Positions 6,825-15,274 are shown, counted from the stretch's first letter. The stretch: DNA of 20,421 nucleotides from an uncultured Collinsella sp. (GCA_958413765.1 CATYVH010000034.1:1-20421), one strand, 5' to 3'. A program made the numbers and translations. Notes: generated by a model from the letters alone, not told the origin.

Positions 6825-8291
6825 TTAGAGAGACTTAATACGGGTGCCAGCGGCAGTATCCTCAATGGTGAGGCCCAGGTCCTTGAGCTGGTCGCGGATG
6901 GCGTCGGCCAGATCCCAGTTCTTGGCGGCGCGGGCCTCGGCGCGGGCCTCGAGAATCTTGGCGGCGGCCTCGTCCACGTCGTCGCCCGTGTAGGCGACCA
7001 GGCCGGCGGCAACGCCCAGCAGGCCCAGCGGCAGCTCGACCTTGGGCTCGGGGAGCTCAACGCCAAATGTGTCGAGCAGCTCAACCAGCGTATCGGCGGC
7101 AGCAAGCGCAGCGGCCTTGTCGGCAGCATCGCCCGCCTGCTCCAGGTACTGGTTGCACTCGGTCACAAAGCCAAAGACAGCACCCATGGCACCGGCGGTG
7201 TTAAAGTCGTCGTCCATGCACTCCTTAAAGGTGGCACGGGTCTCGGCGGCCTTGGCGGCAAACGCCTCGGATGCTGCCTCATCGGCATCGGCCGTCGCAT
7301 GGTTCGCGGCCCAGCGCAGGTTCTCGACCGTACCGGCAATACGCGTGAGCGAATTCTCGGCACCCTCCAGGCGCTCCCAGGAGAAGTCGAGCGGCGAGCG
7401 ATAGCTCGTCTGCAGCATCAGCAGGCGCAGAGCTGCGGCAGAGTGCTGCTCGAGGACCTCGGCCAGCGTAAAGAAGTTGCCGAGCGACTTGGACATCTTC
7501 TCGCCGTCAACCAGCAGCATGCCCGTGTGCATCCAGGTGTTGGAGAAGCCCTGGTGCCAGGCGCAGGTGGCCTGGGCGCACTCGTTCTCGTGATGCGGGA
7601 AGGCAAGGTCGGAGCCGCCGCCATGAATGTCGATCGGGGTGCCCAGGTAGCGGTGCACCATGGCGGCGCACTCGGTGTGCCAACCGGGACGGCCCTCGCC
7701 CCAGGGGCTCGGCCAGCTGGGCTCGCCGGGCTTGGCGGCCTTCCACAGGGCAAAGTCGAGCGGGTCGTTCTTGTCCTCGTTCTCCTCGATGCGCGCGCCA
7801 ACCATAAGGTCGTCGATGTTGCGGCCCGAAACCTGACCATAGTTGGGATCGCTGCGCACGGCAAAGTACACATCGCCGTTATCGGCTGCGTAAGCGTGGC
7901 CCTGCTCGATAAGCGTCTTGATCATGGCGATCATGGGGCCGATCTCCTTGGTGGCGCGGGGGCGCACATCGGGATCGAGCACGTTGGCGGCGCGCATGAC
8001 GCCGATAAACTTGTCGGAGAACTCCGTCGCGACCTCGGCGGCCGTTCGGCCCTGCTCGTTGGCGCGCTTGATGATCTTGTCATCGACATCGGTGAGGTTC
8101 TGGGCGAACGTGACCTCGTAGCCGCTCGCGATGAGCCAGCGACGAATCACGTCAAAGCTGATGAACGTGCGGGCATTGCCGATGTGGATGTTGTCGTAGA
8201 CCGTGGGGCCGCACACGTACATGCGGACCTTGCCGGACTCGATGGGCTGGAACTCTTCCTTTTTATGGGTAGCGCTGTTGTAGATACGCAT
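6825..8291 (-). CDS. cysS: Cysteinyl-tRNA synthetase
   Basis: This class I aminoacyl-tRNA synthetase charges tRNA-Cys. The zinc-site Cys27 in YVCGPTVYD is followed by the HIGH-box variant HIGN (residues 36-39), as in Bacillus. The catalytic core then has CAAMVHRYLG and FPHHENECAQ, and the KMSKS loop is intact near residue 265. An anticodon-binding helical domain occupies the C-terminal third. The 488-aa length is normal. The gene starts 3 bp after the ispF stop, with AAGGAG overlapping the end of ispF. Confidence 0.97.
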   Translation of the reverse strand: MRIYNSATHKKEEFQPIESGKVRMYVCGPTVYDNIHIGNARTFISFDVIRRWLIASGYEVTFAQNLTDVDDKIIKRANEQGRTAAEVATEFSDKFIGVMRAANVLDPDVRPRATKEIGPMIAMIKTLIEQGHAYAADNGDVYFAVRSDPNYGQVSGRNIDDLMVGARIEENEDKNDPLDFALWKAAKPGEPSWPSPWGEGRPGWHTECAAMVHRYLGTPIDIHGGGSDLAFPHHENECAQATCAWHQGFSNTWMHTGMLLVDGEKMSKSLGNFFTLAEVLEQHSAAALRLLMLQTSYRSPLDFSWERLEGAENSLTRIAGTVENLRWAANHATADADEAASEAFAAKAAETRATFKECMDDDFNTAGAMGAVFGFVTECNQYLEQAGDAADKAAALAAADTLVELLDTFGVELPEPKVELPLGLLGVAAGLVAYTGDDVDEAAAKILEARAEARAAKNWDLADAIRDQLKDLGLTIEDTAAGTRIKSL

Positions 8292-8294
8292 TCG

Positions 8295-8789
8295 TTACTC
8301 CTTAACGGTTTTCTGTAGCAGGCAGACGGCCCAGGCACCGATTCCCTCGCCCTGGCCTTCCCAACCGAGCTTTTCGGTCGTAGTGGCGGCGACGCCCACG
8401 TTTTCGACGTCGACGCCCAGGGCATGGGCAAGGTTGGCGCGCATGGCATCGCGGTGCGGGGTGATCTTGGGTTGCTGACAGGCAATGGTGCAATCGGCAT
8501 CGACAAACTCGAAGCCCAGCTCGCGCGCGTAGTCCATCACGCGAGCGAGCAGCACCATCGAATCGGCACCCTCATAGGCGGGGTCGGTATCGGGGAATAG
8601 CTTGCCGATGTCTCCCCCGCGGCAGGCGCCCAGAATGGCGTCGGCCAAGGCGTGCGCGAGCACATCGGCATCCGAGTGGCCCAGCAGGCCGCGCTCGTAG
8701 GGAATGTCAACACCGCCGATGATACATCGACGCCCCTCCACCAGACGGTGGACGTCGTAGCCATGGCCAATGCGCAGGTTACTGAACAT
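8295..8789 (-). CDS. ispF: 2-C-methyl-D-erythritol 2,4-cyclodiphosphate synthase
   Basis: This is the MEP-pathway enzyme that cyclises CDP-methylerythritol 2-phosphate, releasing CMP. The metal ligands are visible as D12 and H14 in GHGYDVHRL and H46 after GHSDAD. ITPHRDAMRANLA and GVAATTTEKLGWEGQGEGI are family signatures. I chose the ATG at 8789, giving 164 aa, because GGGAGAGGA lies upstream and MFSNLRIGHGYD matches the usual N-terminus; the frame can be extended to 8822. It overlaps the end of ispD by 11 bp, so the two consecutive pathway genes are coupled. Confidence 0.95.
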   Translation of the reverse strand: MFSNLRIGHGYDVHRLVEGRRCIIGGVDIPYERGLLGHSDADVLAHALADAILGACRGGDIGKLFPDTDPAYEGADSMVLLARVMDYARELGFEFVDADCTIACQQPKITPHRDAMRANLAHALGVDVENVGVAATTTEKLGWEGQGEGIGAWAVCLLQKTVKE

Positions 8790-9507
8790 GGGGAAGGTCC
8801 TCTCCCTCGGCCATACGGCCAAGCAGAATCGCGGTTACGGGACGAAGGTCCTCGGGCACCGTCACCTTTAGGTTGTCGCGTGGGCTCTGGACGCAGCGGA
8901 CGCGCCCACCCATGCGCTCGACCAGCGATGAATCGTCGGTACCGATAAAGCCCTCGGCGATAGCAGCGGCGTGAGCGCGCTTCATGGCGTCGACGCTAAA
9001 GATCTGCGGCGTCTGCGCGGCCCAATAGAGCTCGCGCGGCGGCGTCTCGACGATGTTGTCGCCATCGACGATCTTGAGCGTATCGATCGCGGGCTGACCG
9101 CACACGACACCGTCGAGGGCACGGTCGCTCACGAGCACGTCGATAGCGTGGTCGATAGCCTCGGTCGTAATGAGCGGACGGGCGCCATCGTGGATGGCGA
9201 CATATTCAAAGCCCGCCGGCACCGCGTGCACGCCGGCGCGGGTGGAATCCTGGCGGGTCTCGCCGGCATCGGCAAAGCTGATGGGCGTGCTATACGAATA
9301 CGGGCTGATGGCCAGGCGGCGCATCTCGGCACGACGCTCGGCAGGGCAAACCACGACGATGTGGCCGACCTTATTGCTACGGTCAAATGCGCGGATGGAC
9401 CAGCTCATAAGCGGACGGCCCGCTACATTGACGAGCTGCTTACCACCGGGGTTACCAAAGCGCTGGCCGCTGCCACCGGCAACGACCACGGCGCATACGG
9501 GCGCCAT
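8779..9507 (-). CDS. ispD: 2-C-methyl-D-erythritol 4-phosphate cytidylyltransferase
   Basis: This MEP-pathway enzyme joins methylerythritol 4-phosphate to CTP to give CDP-methylerythritol. The nucleotide-binding loop AGGSGQRFG is at the N-terminus, followed by GETRQDS, HDGARPL, AQTPQIF, GTDDSSLVE and NLKVTVPED, all typical. At 242 aa it is of normal length. Its ATG shares one base with the disA stop codon (TAATG). Confidence 0.95.
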   Translation of the reverse strand: MAPVCAVVVAGGSGQRFGNPGGKQLVNVAGRPLMSWSIRAFDRSNKVGHIVVVCPAERRAEMRRLAISPYSYSTPISFADAGETRQDSTRAGVHAVPAGFEYVAIHDGARPLITTEAIDHAIDVLVSDRALDGVVCGQPAIDTLKIVDGDNIVETPPRELYWAAQTPQIFSVDAMKRAHAAAIAEGFIGTDDSSLVERMGGRVRCVQSPRDNLKVTVPEDLRPVTAILLGRMAEGEDLPHVQ

Positions 9508-10574
9508 TATGCGTTCCCCTGTTTGGTGCCCTTCATGCGGTACAGCGAGTCCGCAAGAATGGCAGGGTTGTTGACGCCAAAGTCGCCCAGGCGCTCCGGA
9601 TCCTCGCTGATGTCGTCCATGAGCTCCTGCAACGAGCCGTACTCGTCGACGATCTTCTCGGCCACGCCGTCGCGCACGACGGACACGCGCGAAAGCGTGC
9701 GCAGGCCCAGCGGCGTCATGACGGAGTCCTCGTCCAGGTCGTCGTAACCCAGAACCGCCGCCACATGCTGTGGGTCGGACAGGTCCTTAGGCGTCATACG
9801 GCTCAGGTTGGCGCGGATCTTTTCGGCATTGGCCTCGGAGGAATCACTCGCATAGTCGCGAATCATCAGGTCGTACTCGGTATCCATGCTGGAGCCGGCG
9901 AGCTGCTCGAGCTGCATCTGCACGAGCTTGCCCTGGTTGCCCAGCTTGACAATGCAATCCTTAAGTTCGGTCTTTGCCTGCTGCATGATCTCGAAGCTCG
10001 AGAAAATCCCGGTAATGTCGGCGAGCGTAACGTAGTCGTCGAGCTCGAGGGCCGTCAGGCGCAGTAGGGAGCGGTCGAGCGACTGACGGGTAGTCTGGAG
10101 CGTGGCGACGAGCTGGTTGACCGAGCTCATGATGGTGGTGACGGGCTGGATCTCATAGCTCTTGCCGTGAACGTACACGTTGACGACGGCACGACGGGCC
10201 GAGACCGAGATCACGATGGCATCGGTGAGCACCGACATGCGAGCGGCAGTGCGGTGACGCATGCCCGTCTCGCTCGTGGCAAGCGAGGGATCGGGATTGA
10301 GGTGGAAGTTGGCGCGCAGGATCTGGGTGAGGTCGCCGTCGATAACGATGGCACCGTCCATCTTGGAAAGCTCGAACAGGCGGTTCGAGGTGAACGAAAT
10401 GTTGAGTGGGAAGCCGTCGTTACCGGCAGCGAGCACGTTTTCGGTGTCGCCGACGCAGATAAGGGCACCCAGGTGACCGGCGATGATCATGTCGAGGGCG
10501 GTGCGGATCGGCTGACCAGGTGCCGTCAGGCGGATGGCCTGTTCCATACGCTTTTGCAGCTCGTTCTTATCCAA
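9507..10574 (-). CDS. disA: Diadenylate cyclase DisA, DNA-scanning c-di-AMP synthase
   Basis: DisA makes cyclic di-AMP from two ATP and scans DNA for branched structures. The N-terminal DAC domain carries the active-site motifs DGA (residues 73-75) and RHRTA (106-110). A helical linker (about 145-285) and a C-terminal helix-hairpin-helix DNA-binding region (about 285-350) follow, for 355 aa in total. Translation starts at TTG, preceded by GGGAG at good spacing; no in-frame ATG lies nearby. As the first gene of the minus-strand operon, its promoter should lie in 10575-10700, where I cannot pick a clear one. Here it directly precedes ispD. Confidence 0.96.
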   Translation of the reverse strand: MDKNELQKRMEQAIRLTAPGQPIRTALDMIIAGHLGALICVGDTENVLAAGNDGFPLNISFTSNRLFELSKMDGAIVIDGDLTQILRANFHLNPDPSLATSETGMRHRTAARMSVLTDAIVISVSARRAVVNVYVHGKSYEIQPVTTIMSSVNQLVATLQTTRQSLDRSLLRLTALELDDYVTLADITGIFSSFEIMQQAKTELKDCIVKLGNQGKLVQMQLEQLAGSSMDTEYDLMIRDYASDSSEANAEKIRANLSRMTPKDLSDPQHVAAVLGYDDLDEDSVMTPLGLRTLSRVSVVRDGVAEKIVDEYGSLQELMDDISEDPERLGDFGVNNPAILADSLYRMKGTKQGNA

Positions 10575-10710
10575 GGCATCGCTCCCATCGCATACGCTCC
10601 ATAAACGCTAAATAGTTTCTCACGGTTTGTCCCCGCGGCGCTCGCGAAATCCGATGCTTACAGAATGAGCGAACACCGCTGAGAGCCTCAACCCAAATGA
10701 GCTGTTCATG

Positions 10711-10719
10711 TGGTAGCAT
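10711..10719 (+). promoter_or_regulatory. Probable extended -10 promoter for mntP
   Basis: TGGTAGCAT fits an extended -10 element (TGn followed by TAGCAT) and would start transcription near 10726, just before the riboswitch. No good -35 box is seen, which is tolerable with an extended -10. Confidence 0.4.
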
Positions 10720-10726
10720 CGGGATT

Positions 10727-10868
10727 CACATGAATGAGGGAGTAGTCGCGTGACCGGGTTCGCCTCCGGTGGCGCGGCAAGTCAACATACTGGCCGACAC
10801 GGTCTGGCTTGCCTTAATGAACGAGACTCGTGGTTGTACGCGCGGCGCGTACGCCACGGGTCTTTTTT
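10727..10868 (+). ncRNA. yybP-ykoY manganese riboswitch
   Basis: The conserved landmarks of the yybP-ykoY aptamer are present in order: GGGAGTAG (10738-10745), GTCAACATACTGGCC (10781-10795) and CTTAATGAACGAGACT (10813-10828). An intrinsic terminator follows at once. The known family senses Mn2+ and turns on mntP-type exporters. Here it sits 55 bp ahead of mntP, so the gene should be expressed when manganese is high. The terminator shares bases with the 3' strand of the aptamer closing stem, so the two folds can compete (inference). Confidence 0.93.
10829..10868 (+). terminator. Expression-platform terminator of the manganese riboswitch
   Basis: CGTGG (10829-10833) pairs with CCACG (10854-10858), and GTACGCG pairs with CGCGTAC inside. 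A tract of six T follows from 10863. It is a strong intrinsic terminator within the mntP leader. Confidence 0.85.
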
Positions 10869-10923
10869 GTTGCTCCCCTGTCAGAAGTACACGCGGGTTC
10901 GCCCGCAAGGAGGGAGCCAAACC

Positions 10924-11502
10924 ATGGGACTCGTAGAGCTCGTGCTGCTCGCCATTGGCCTTTCGATGGACGCCTTTGCCGTATCCATCTGCAAGGGCCT
11001 TGGCATGAAAAAGATCAACCTTAAGGTCGCCGTAGTGCTCGGCCTGTTCTTTGGCGGCTTCCAGGCCGGCATGCCCGTGATCGGATGGGCGCTTGGCAGC
11101 CAGTTTATGGGCATCATCGGCCCCATCGACCATTGGATTGCCTTTATCCTTTTGGCCTTCATCGGCGGCAAAATGCTGTGGGAGGCTTTTACCGAGGACG
11201 AGGATGAAGGCGACGGCAAGAATGCCGAAAAGATTGAACTGAGCGAGTACCTGATCCTCGCCATCGCCACTTCAATCGACGCCCTGGCCGTGGGCATCTC
11301 GTTCGCCGCGCTTTCGGTCGACATCGTTCCCGCTGTATCGCTTATCGGCGTCACAACGTTTATCTTCTCCGTCGCCGGCGTAGCGATCGGCCACACCTTT
11401 GGCGCGCGCTACGAAAAACCTGCCACCATCGTGGGCGGCATCGTGCTCATCCTCATCGGACTTAAGATCTTGCTTGAGCATCTGGGGATTTTGGCGCTGT
11501 AA
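10924..11502 (+). CDS. mntP: Manganese efflux pump MntP
   Basis: This small inner-membrane exporter removes excess Mn2+. It has six predicted membrane segments arranged as an internal duplication, each half with the family's acidic motif: GLSMDAFAVSICKG near residue 13 and ATSIDALAVGIS near 118. A charged loop rich in E and D separates the halves. At 192 aa it is the usual size. The start at 10924 is chosen because AAGGAGGG lies 8-9 bp upstream; the frame stays open back into the riboswitch, but that part is RNA leader. The manganese riboswitch upstream independently supports the function. Confidence 0.95.
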   Translation: MGLVELVLLAIGLSMDAFAVSICKGLGMKKINLKVAVVLGLFFGGFQAGMPVIGWALGSQFMGIIGPIDHWIAFILLAFIGGKMLWEAFTEDEDEGDGKNAEKIELSEYLILAIATSIDALAVGISFAALSVDIVPAVSLIGVTTFIFSVAGVAIGHTFGARYEKPATIVGGIVLILIGLKILLEHLGILAL

Positions 11503-11538
11503 CGCCAAACACAATCGCTCAAAACTCAACGCCAGTAC

Positions 11539-11573
11539 AAGGCCTCATGCAAAGTTTTGCATGAGGCCTTTTC
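11539..11573 (+). terminator. Terminator after mntP
   Basis: A perfect 15-bp hairpin (11539-11553 with 11556-11570, 2-bp loop) is followed by TTC; the stem end plus flank gives four T. AA lies on the other side, so it may work weakly in both directions. It contains TTTGCATG, also found in the next operator. Confidence 0.8.
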
Positions 11574-11617
11574 GTGCAGACTTTTGCATGTCATACTGAT
11601 ATGCAAAAGTCTGCACG
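11573..11617. promoter_or_regulatory. Palindromic operator and promoter of the hipBA-like operon
   Basis: A perfect 17-bp inverted repeat, CGTGCAGACTTTTGCAT (11573-11589) and its complement (11601-11617), flanks an 11-bp spacer. It ends 13 bp before the antitoxin start. Toxin-antitoxin operons of this type are repressed by their own HTH antitoxin, so this is most likely the autoregulatory site, overlapping the promoter. The spacer contains CATACT and GATAT, either of which could serve as a -10. Confidence 0.7.
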
Positions 11618-11630
11618 TTAGGAGATCGCC

Positions 11631-12062
11631 GTGAATACCCTTCCCATCACCACACCGCGCCAAGCTGGCATCTACGTGCGCCAGGCACGCGAGGCTCAGG
11701 GTCTCACCCGTGCCGCCCTCGCCAAAACGGCCAGTGTTTCAGAGCGCCTGCTCGCATCGCTCGAGCTAGGAGACGCCACCGGCATTCGACTCGACAAGTT
11801 GCTGTCCGTCTTTAACGCACTCGGCATAGGTCTCTTTGCGCAAAGCGATAACGACTCCATCGCATCGCCCTCCGAACATCCGACGACGAAAGCGGATCTC
11901 CCTATCGCGAACTCGAATGCCCTGCCAAAGCCAAGCGTAGGCAGACGACCCGCTCGACAGGGAACGCCATCTTCCTATGGTGCCTTGCTGGCCCAAATCG
12001 CAGCCGAGCAAGGCCTTTCCGACACTTCAGACCTCTCCTTTGACTGTAAGGTTGTGAAATAA
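11631..12062 (+). CDS. HipB-like XRE-family antitoxin/regulator
   Basis: This is a 143-aa protein with an XRE-type helix-turn-helix in residues about 12-70 (IYVRQAREAQGLTRAALAK ... RLLASLE). It is followed by a low-complexity linker and a short C-terminal segment. HipB proteins bind and neutralise HipA kinases and repress their operon. Translation starts at GTG, with AGGAG 6 bp upstream. Its stop codon is immediately followed by the hipA ATG, so the genes are coupled. The C-terminal tail is longer than in E. coli HipB. Confidence 0.85.
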   Translation: MNTLPITTPRQAGIYVRQAREAQGLTRAALAKTASVSERLLASLELGDATGIRLDKLLSVFNALGIGLFAQSDNDSIASPSEHPTTKADLPIANSNALPKPSVGRRPARQGTPSSYGALLAQIAAEQGLSDTSDLSFDCKVVK

Positions 12063-13367
12063 ATGGCAGAGATGGAGCTTGCGACCCTCATTTGTGGCGA
12101 AATCGCAGGCACTCTCCGGCAAGACGAGCATGGACTCTGCAGCTTTGTATACGCCCCAACCTATCGCGGAACACCACTATCGCTTACAATGCCGCTTTCC
12201 AATCGCACGTATGGCCATAACATCGTCCGCCCGTTCCTATTTGGCCTTTTGCCCGACAGCCAAGAGCAGCGTCGCGCTATTGCCGCCGAGCATGACGTTG
12301 CATCCAACAACCCCGTCGCCCTCTTGTGCCATATCGGTCTTGACTGCGCAGGGGCCGTTCAGTTTTGTCGAACCGATCAATTAGGCGCCGCCCGCGGCAG
12401 GGTCTCGGCATACCGCCCGCTTACCAATTCTCAAATCGCTCACAAGCTCAAAGCAATTCGCGATGACGAAAGAGAGACATGGATGGGCTCCAACGAAAGC
12501 TGGTCCCTGGGCGGCAACCAAGGCAAATTTGCACTAGCTTGGCATGATGGCCAATGGTGCGAATGTCTAGGGTCATCCCCCACTACCCATATCTTCAAAA
12601 ATGGTGTCGTTGGGTTCAAACATCAGGCCTTAAACGAATTCGTCTGCATGAAAACGGCTCGGCGTGTTGGCATTCCAACTGCCAACGTCTCCTATTGCAC
12701 ATTTTAAGACGAAGCCGCGCTCGTCGTTGAACGGTACGACAGAATGGTCAATAGCAGCGGAAATATCGAAAGGCTGCATCAGGAGGACTTTTGCCAGGCG
12801 CTCGGTGTATTGCCAAGCCAGAAATACACCGCCGACGGAGGACCAACCACACGAGACATCCAAGAACGACTGATTAACACAGTCCCCCACCACATGAATC
12901 TTGTGCTTTTTACCTATATGTTGTTCTATAACGCCATTATCGGAGCGCCTGACGCACACGCTAAAAACTACTCGCTCATCCTAGGTAAAGGCACAAACGC
13001 AGCGCTCGCACCCATGTACGATGTCGCATCGGGCTTGGCGTACGAGCGTATGCGCCGCCGGGCGCGCCTTGCCATGAGCGTTGGCGGCGAAAATCGAGTG
13101 GGGCGCATCGGTCCAGGCGCTATCCGCCGATACCACGGTATGGGCGACCCCGCGCTGGAGGCGGCGCTCACCGATGCCGGGCTATCCGAGAAGTTTTGCT
13201 TTGCGACCATGATGGACCTCGCCTACGAGGTGCCCATTTGCATGGAAGAGATCATGGACGAACACGCCGACCTGCCCGGCATGGCGGACCTGCGCGAGCA
13301 CATGCTCGGCCCCGTCCGCGAAAACTGCCAGCGCACCCTCGACCTCATCAAGGCGGATATGGGCTAG
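12063..13367 (+). pseudogene. HipA-like serine/threonine kinase toxin, interrupted by an in-frame TAA
   Basis: HipA toxins phosphorylate targets such as glutamyl-tRNA synthetase and cause growth arrest. The frame is intact for 434 codons except for one TAA at codon 215 (12705-12707). The part before it carries the N-terminal subdomain, the glycine-rich loop with Ser148 (SLGGNQGK) and the ATP lysine K179. The part after it carries LVVERYDR, RLHQEDFCQALG, the catalytic D297 and N302 (DAHAKN) and the metal Asp320 (MYDVAS). Either half alone lacks essential residues, so the toxin is probably inactive unless the stop is read through. GAA to TAA is a one-base change, so the lesion is probably recent. 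An ATG at 12744 lets the second half (207 aa) be read as an open frame, but no good ribosome site precedes it. Confidence 0.88.
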
Positions 13368-13396
13368 GCGCCAATCAATCCACATTTCTTAAAAGA

Positions 13397-13435
13397 AGAG
13401 GGGGCACCCGTCGCAAAAGTTCGGATGCCCCCTCT
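13397..13435 (-). terminator. Terminator between convergent hipA and pepD
   Basis: AGAGGGGGCA plus an outer-loop CG pairs with TGCCCCCTCT (13397-13410 with 13422-13435). On the minus strand it is followed by TCTTTTAAG, so it fits pepD best. It probably also slows transcription from hipA. Confidence 0.75.
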
Positions 13436-13491
13436 CGTAATGTCATTTGCAATCCGCTAGCACGTGGCTCGAACTGCTGCTAGCGCGACCT

Positions 13492-14949
13492 TTACGCAGC
13501 GAGGCGCTTGAGGACGTCGATGAGCAGCTCGTAGAAGCGCTCGGCAGAAGCGAGCTCCATGCTCTCGTCCGGGGTGTGGACATCGGAGAGCGTCGGGCCC
13601 ACGGCGATGGCGTCCAGGCCGTGCAGGGCCTCAGCAAACAGGCCGCACTCAAGGCCGGCGTGAATGGACTCGATGCGCAGCTCGGAGCCAAAGAGCTCGC
13701 GATAGCTCTCGACAAAAACGTCGCGGACCGGCGAATGCTCGGCATAGCTCCAGCCGGGATACTCGAACTCGAACTTGGCGTCGAAGCCCAGGACATCGGC
13801 CAGCGTCTGGAGGCGGTCCTTGAACTCGTTCTGCAGCGAGGTGATCGAGGAGCGCGGGGACAGCATGATCTTGACCTCGTCGTCAGAAGTGGCAACCACA
13901 CCGATGTTGGAGGAAACCTCGACGGAGCCGTCGGTGGCGACGTTGCGGCGAATCACACCATTGGGGGCAAGACGCAGAGCGCGAATGAGGGCAAGTGCGG
14001 ACTTCTCGTCCATGGCCTCGACCTCGGCGTCGTCGGCAATCTCGACGGTGCAGGTAAAGCCGGGGTCGAAGACCTCGAGCTCGGCAGTGACGTCGGCGAT
14101 GATGTCCTTTGCGATCTGGGCCGCGGCCTCGGCGGCAGCGTGGTCAGCGTAAACCAGCTCGGCCTTGCACTCACGGTTGATGGCGTTGTCCTTAGTGCCG
14201 CCGTTAAAGCTAACGATGGCGGGCTCGCCGGCGACCATCAGGCGGTCGATGATGCGGGCCATGATGAGGTTGCCGTTGCCGCGCTCCAGGTTGATATCGT
14301 TGCCGGAATGACCACCCAGTAGGCCGGAGATGTCGAGCGTGAGGGTGCTGCCGGTCTTGTGCTCGCGCACGATGGGGCAGGTGTAGGTAACAACGACGCC
14401 GCCGGCGCAGCTGACGGTGGCAACGCCCTCTTCCTCGGAGTCAAGGTTAATCATGGTGCGGGCGCTAATCTGGGACTTGTCGAGCGTCTCGGCGCCGACC
14501 AGGCCAGTCTCCTCGTCGGTGGTGAATACGCACTCGAGGGCGGGGTGAACGATCGAATCGTCATCGAGAACAGTGAGCATCAGAGCGACGGCGATACCGT
14601 TGTCGGCGCCCAGGGTGGTGCCGTTAGCGGTGAGGACGCCATCCTTGACGACCAGGTCGATACCATCGGTCGTAAAGTCGTGCTCAACAGAGCCCAGCTT
14701 GTCGCACACCATGTCGATGTGGCCCTGCAGCATCACGGTCGGGGCATTCTCGGCGCCGGCAGAAGCGGGCTTGCGAATGATGACGTTGTAGACCTCGTCC
14801 TGGTACACATCGAGGCCGCGCTCCTTGGCAAACGCAACCAGGAAATCGCTGATGCCCTTCTCGTTGCCAGACCCACGGGGGATCGCGCTGACCTCCTCAA
14901 AGAAATGGAACAGTTGGGCGGGCTCGTAGCCGGTGATCTTGTAATCCAT
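13492..14949 (-). CDS. pepD: Aminoacyl-histidine dipeptidase (peptidase D, M20 family)
   Basis: This cytosolic zinc dipeptidase hydrolyses Xaa-His and other dipeptides. Metal and catalytic residues are seen as H77 and D79 (GHIDMV), D116 (LGADNG) and E146-E147 (TDEETG). HSGNDINLERG and HAGLECGLFAEAL follow at the expected places. With the start at 14949, chosen for AAGGAGG 4 bp upstream, it has 485 aa, the same length as E. coli PepD. The frame extends upstream to 15054 but without a ribosome site or homologous sequence. It appears to be a single-gene unit with its own terminator. Confidence 0.95.
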   Translation of the reverse strand: MDYKITGYEPAQLFHFFEEVSAIPRGSGNEKGISDFLVAFAKERGLDVYQDEVYNVIIRKPASAGAENAPTVMLQGHIDMVCDKLGSVEHDFTTDGIDLVVKDGVLTANGTTLGADNGIAVALMLTVLDDDSIVHPALECVFTTDEETGLVGAETLDKSQISARTMINLDSEEEGVATVSCAGGVVVTYTCPIVREHKTGSTLTLDISGLLGGHSGNDINLERGNGNLIMARIIDRLMVAGEPAIVSFNGGTKDNAINRECKAELVYADHAAAEAAAQIAKDIIADVTAELEVFDPGFTCTVEIADDAEVEAMDEKSALALIRALRLAPNGVIRRNVATDGSVEVSSNIGVVATSDDEVKIMLSPRSSITSLQNEFKDRLQTLADVLGFDAKFEFEYPGWSYAEHSPVRDVFVESYRELFGSELRIESIHAGLECGLFAEALHGLDAIAVGPTLSDVHTPDESMELASAERFYELLIDVLKRLAA

Positions 14950-15221
14950 GGTGCCTCCTTGGCGCAACTGGTTAGACAGTAAGACATGCGACTTGTATAT
15001 TCCCAGACTTTGCGTGCATAAACCAGTCGAAAACGCCGAGCGCCCTTGCATCATCGGCTAACGGCGGGGAAACGCCACTTTATTAAGATAAAGCAGGCTA
15101 GACGGGCCGCACCGAAGGGACGTTGGGCCCTTCAACCAACCTCAACGCTTGATCAACGTTTATGCATACGCCATTGATGTGTTTAATGAGATCCACTTTG
15201 AACGAAGGGGCCTTTCCAACA
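14950..15221. other. Intergenic region between clpC and pepD
   Basis: No gene is seen. A -10-like TATACA on the minus strand (14994-14999) with a weak TTATGC 16 bp upstream may be the pepD promoter. Small inverted repeats are present: GCCGA/TCGGC around 15040-15060, CTTTAT/ATAAAG (15078-15093) and CGTTG/CAACG around 15120-15150. None is strong enough to name. Confidence 0.4.
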
Positions 15222-15249
15222 GAAAAAGGGCGCCCCTTTGGAACGCCCT
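15222..15249 (-). terminator. Terminator of clpC
   Basis: On the minus strand AGGGCG pairs with CGCCCT across an 11-nt loop and is followed by TTTTTCT. It lies 25 bp after the clpC stop codon. Confidence 0.8.
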
Positions 15250-15274
15250 CGTGGACACAAGGTTTTGTTACGCC

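Noticed and set aside
6681..8318. Open frame of 545 codons on the plus strand opposite cysS
   Set aside because: It is antisense to cysS with shadow-frame composition. It also starts inside the structured tandem element.
10750..10923. Upstream extension of mntP by 58 codons
   Set aside because: The DNA is the manganese riboswitch and its terminator. The ATG at 10924 has a strong ribosome site and the family N-terminus.
12063..13367. Tripartite HipBST toxin system as explanation for the split hipA
   Set aside because: HipS is a separate small N-terminal-domain protein. Here the break is within the kinase and separates the ATP lysine from the catalytic Asp, with the frame otherwise continuous.
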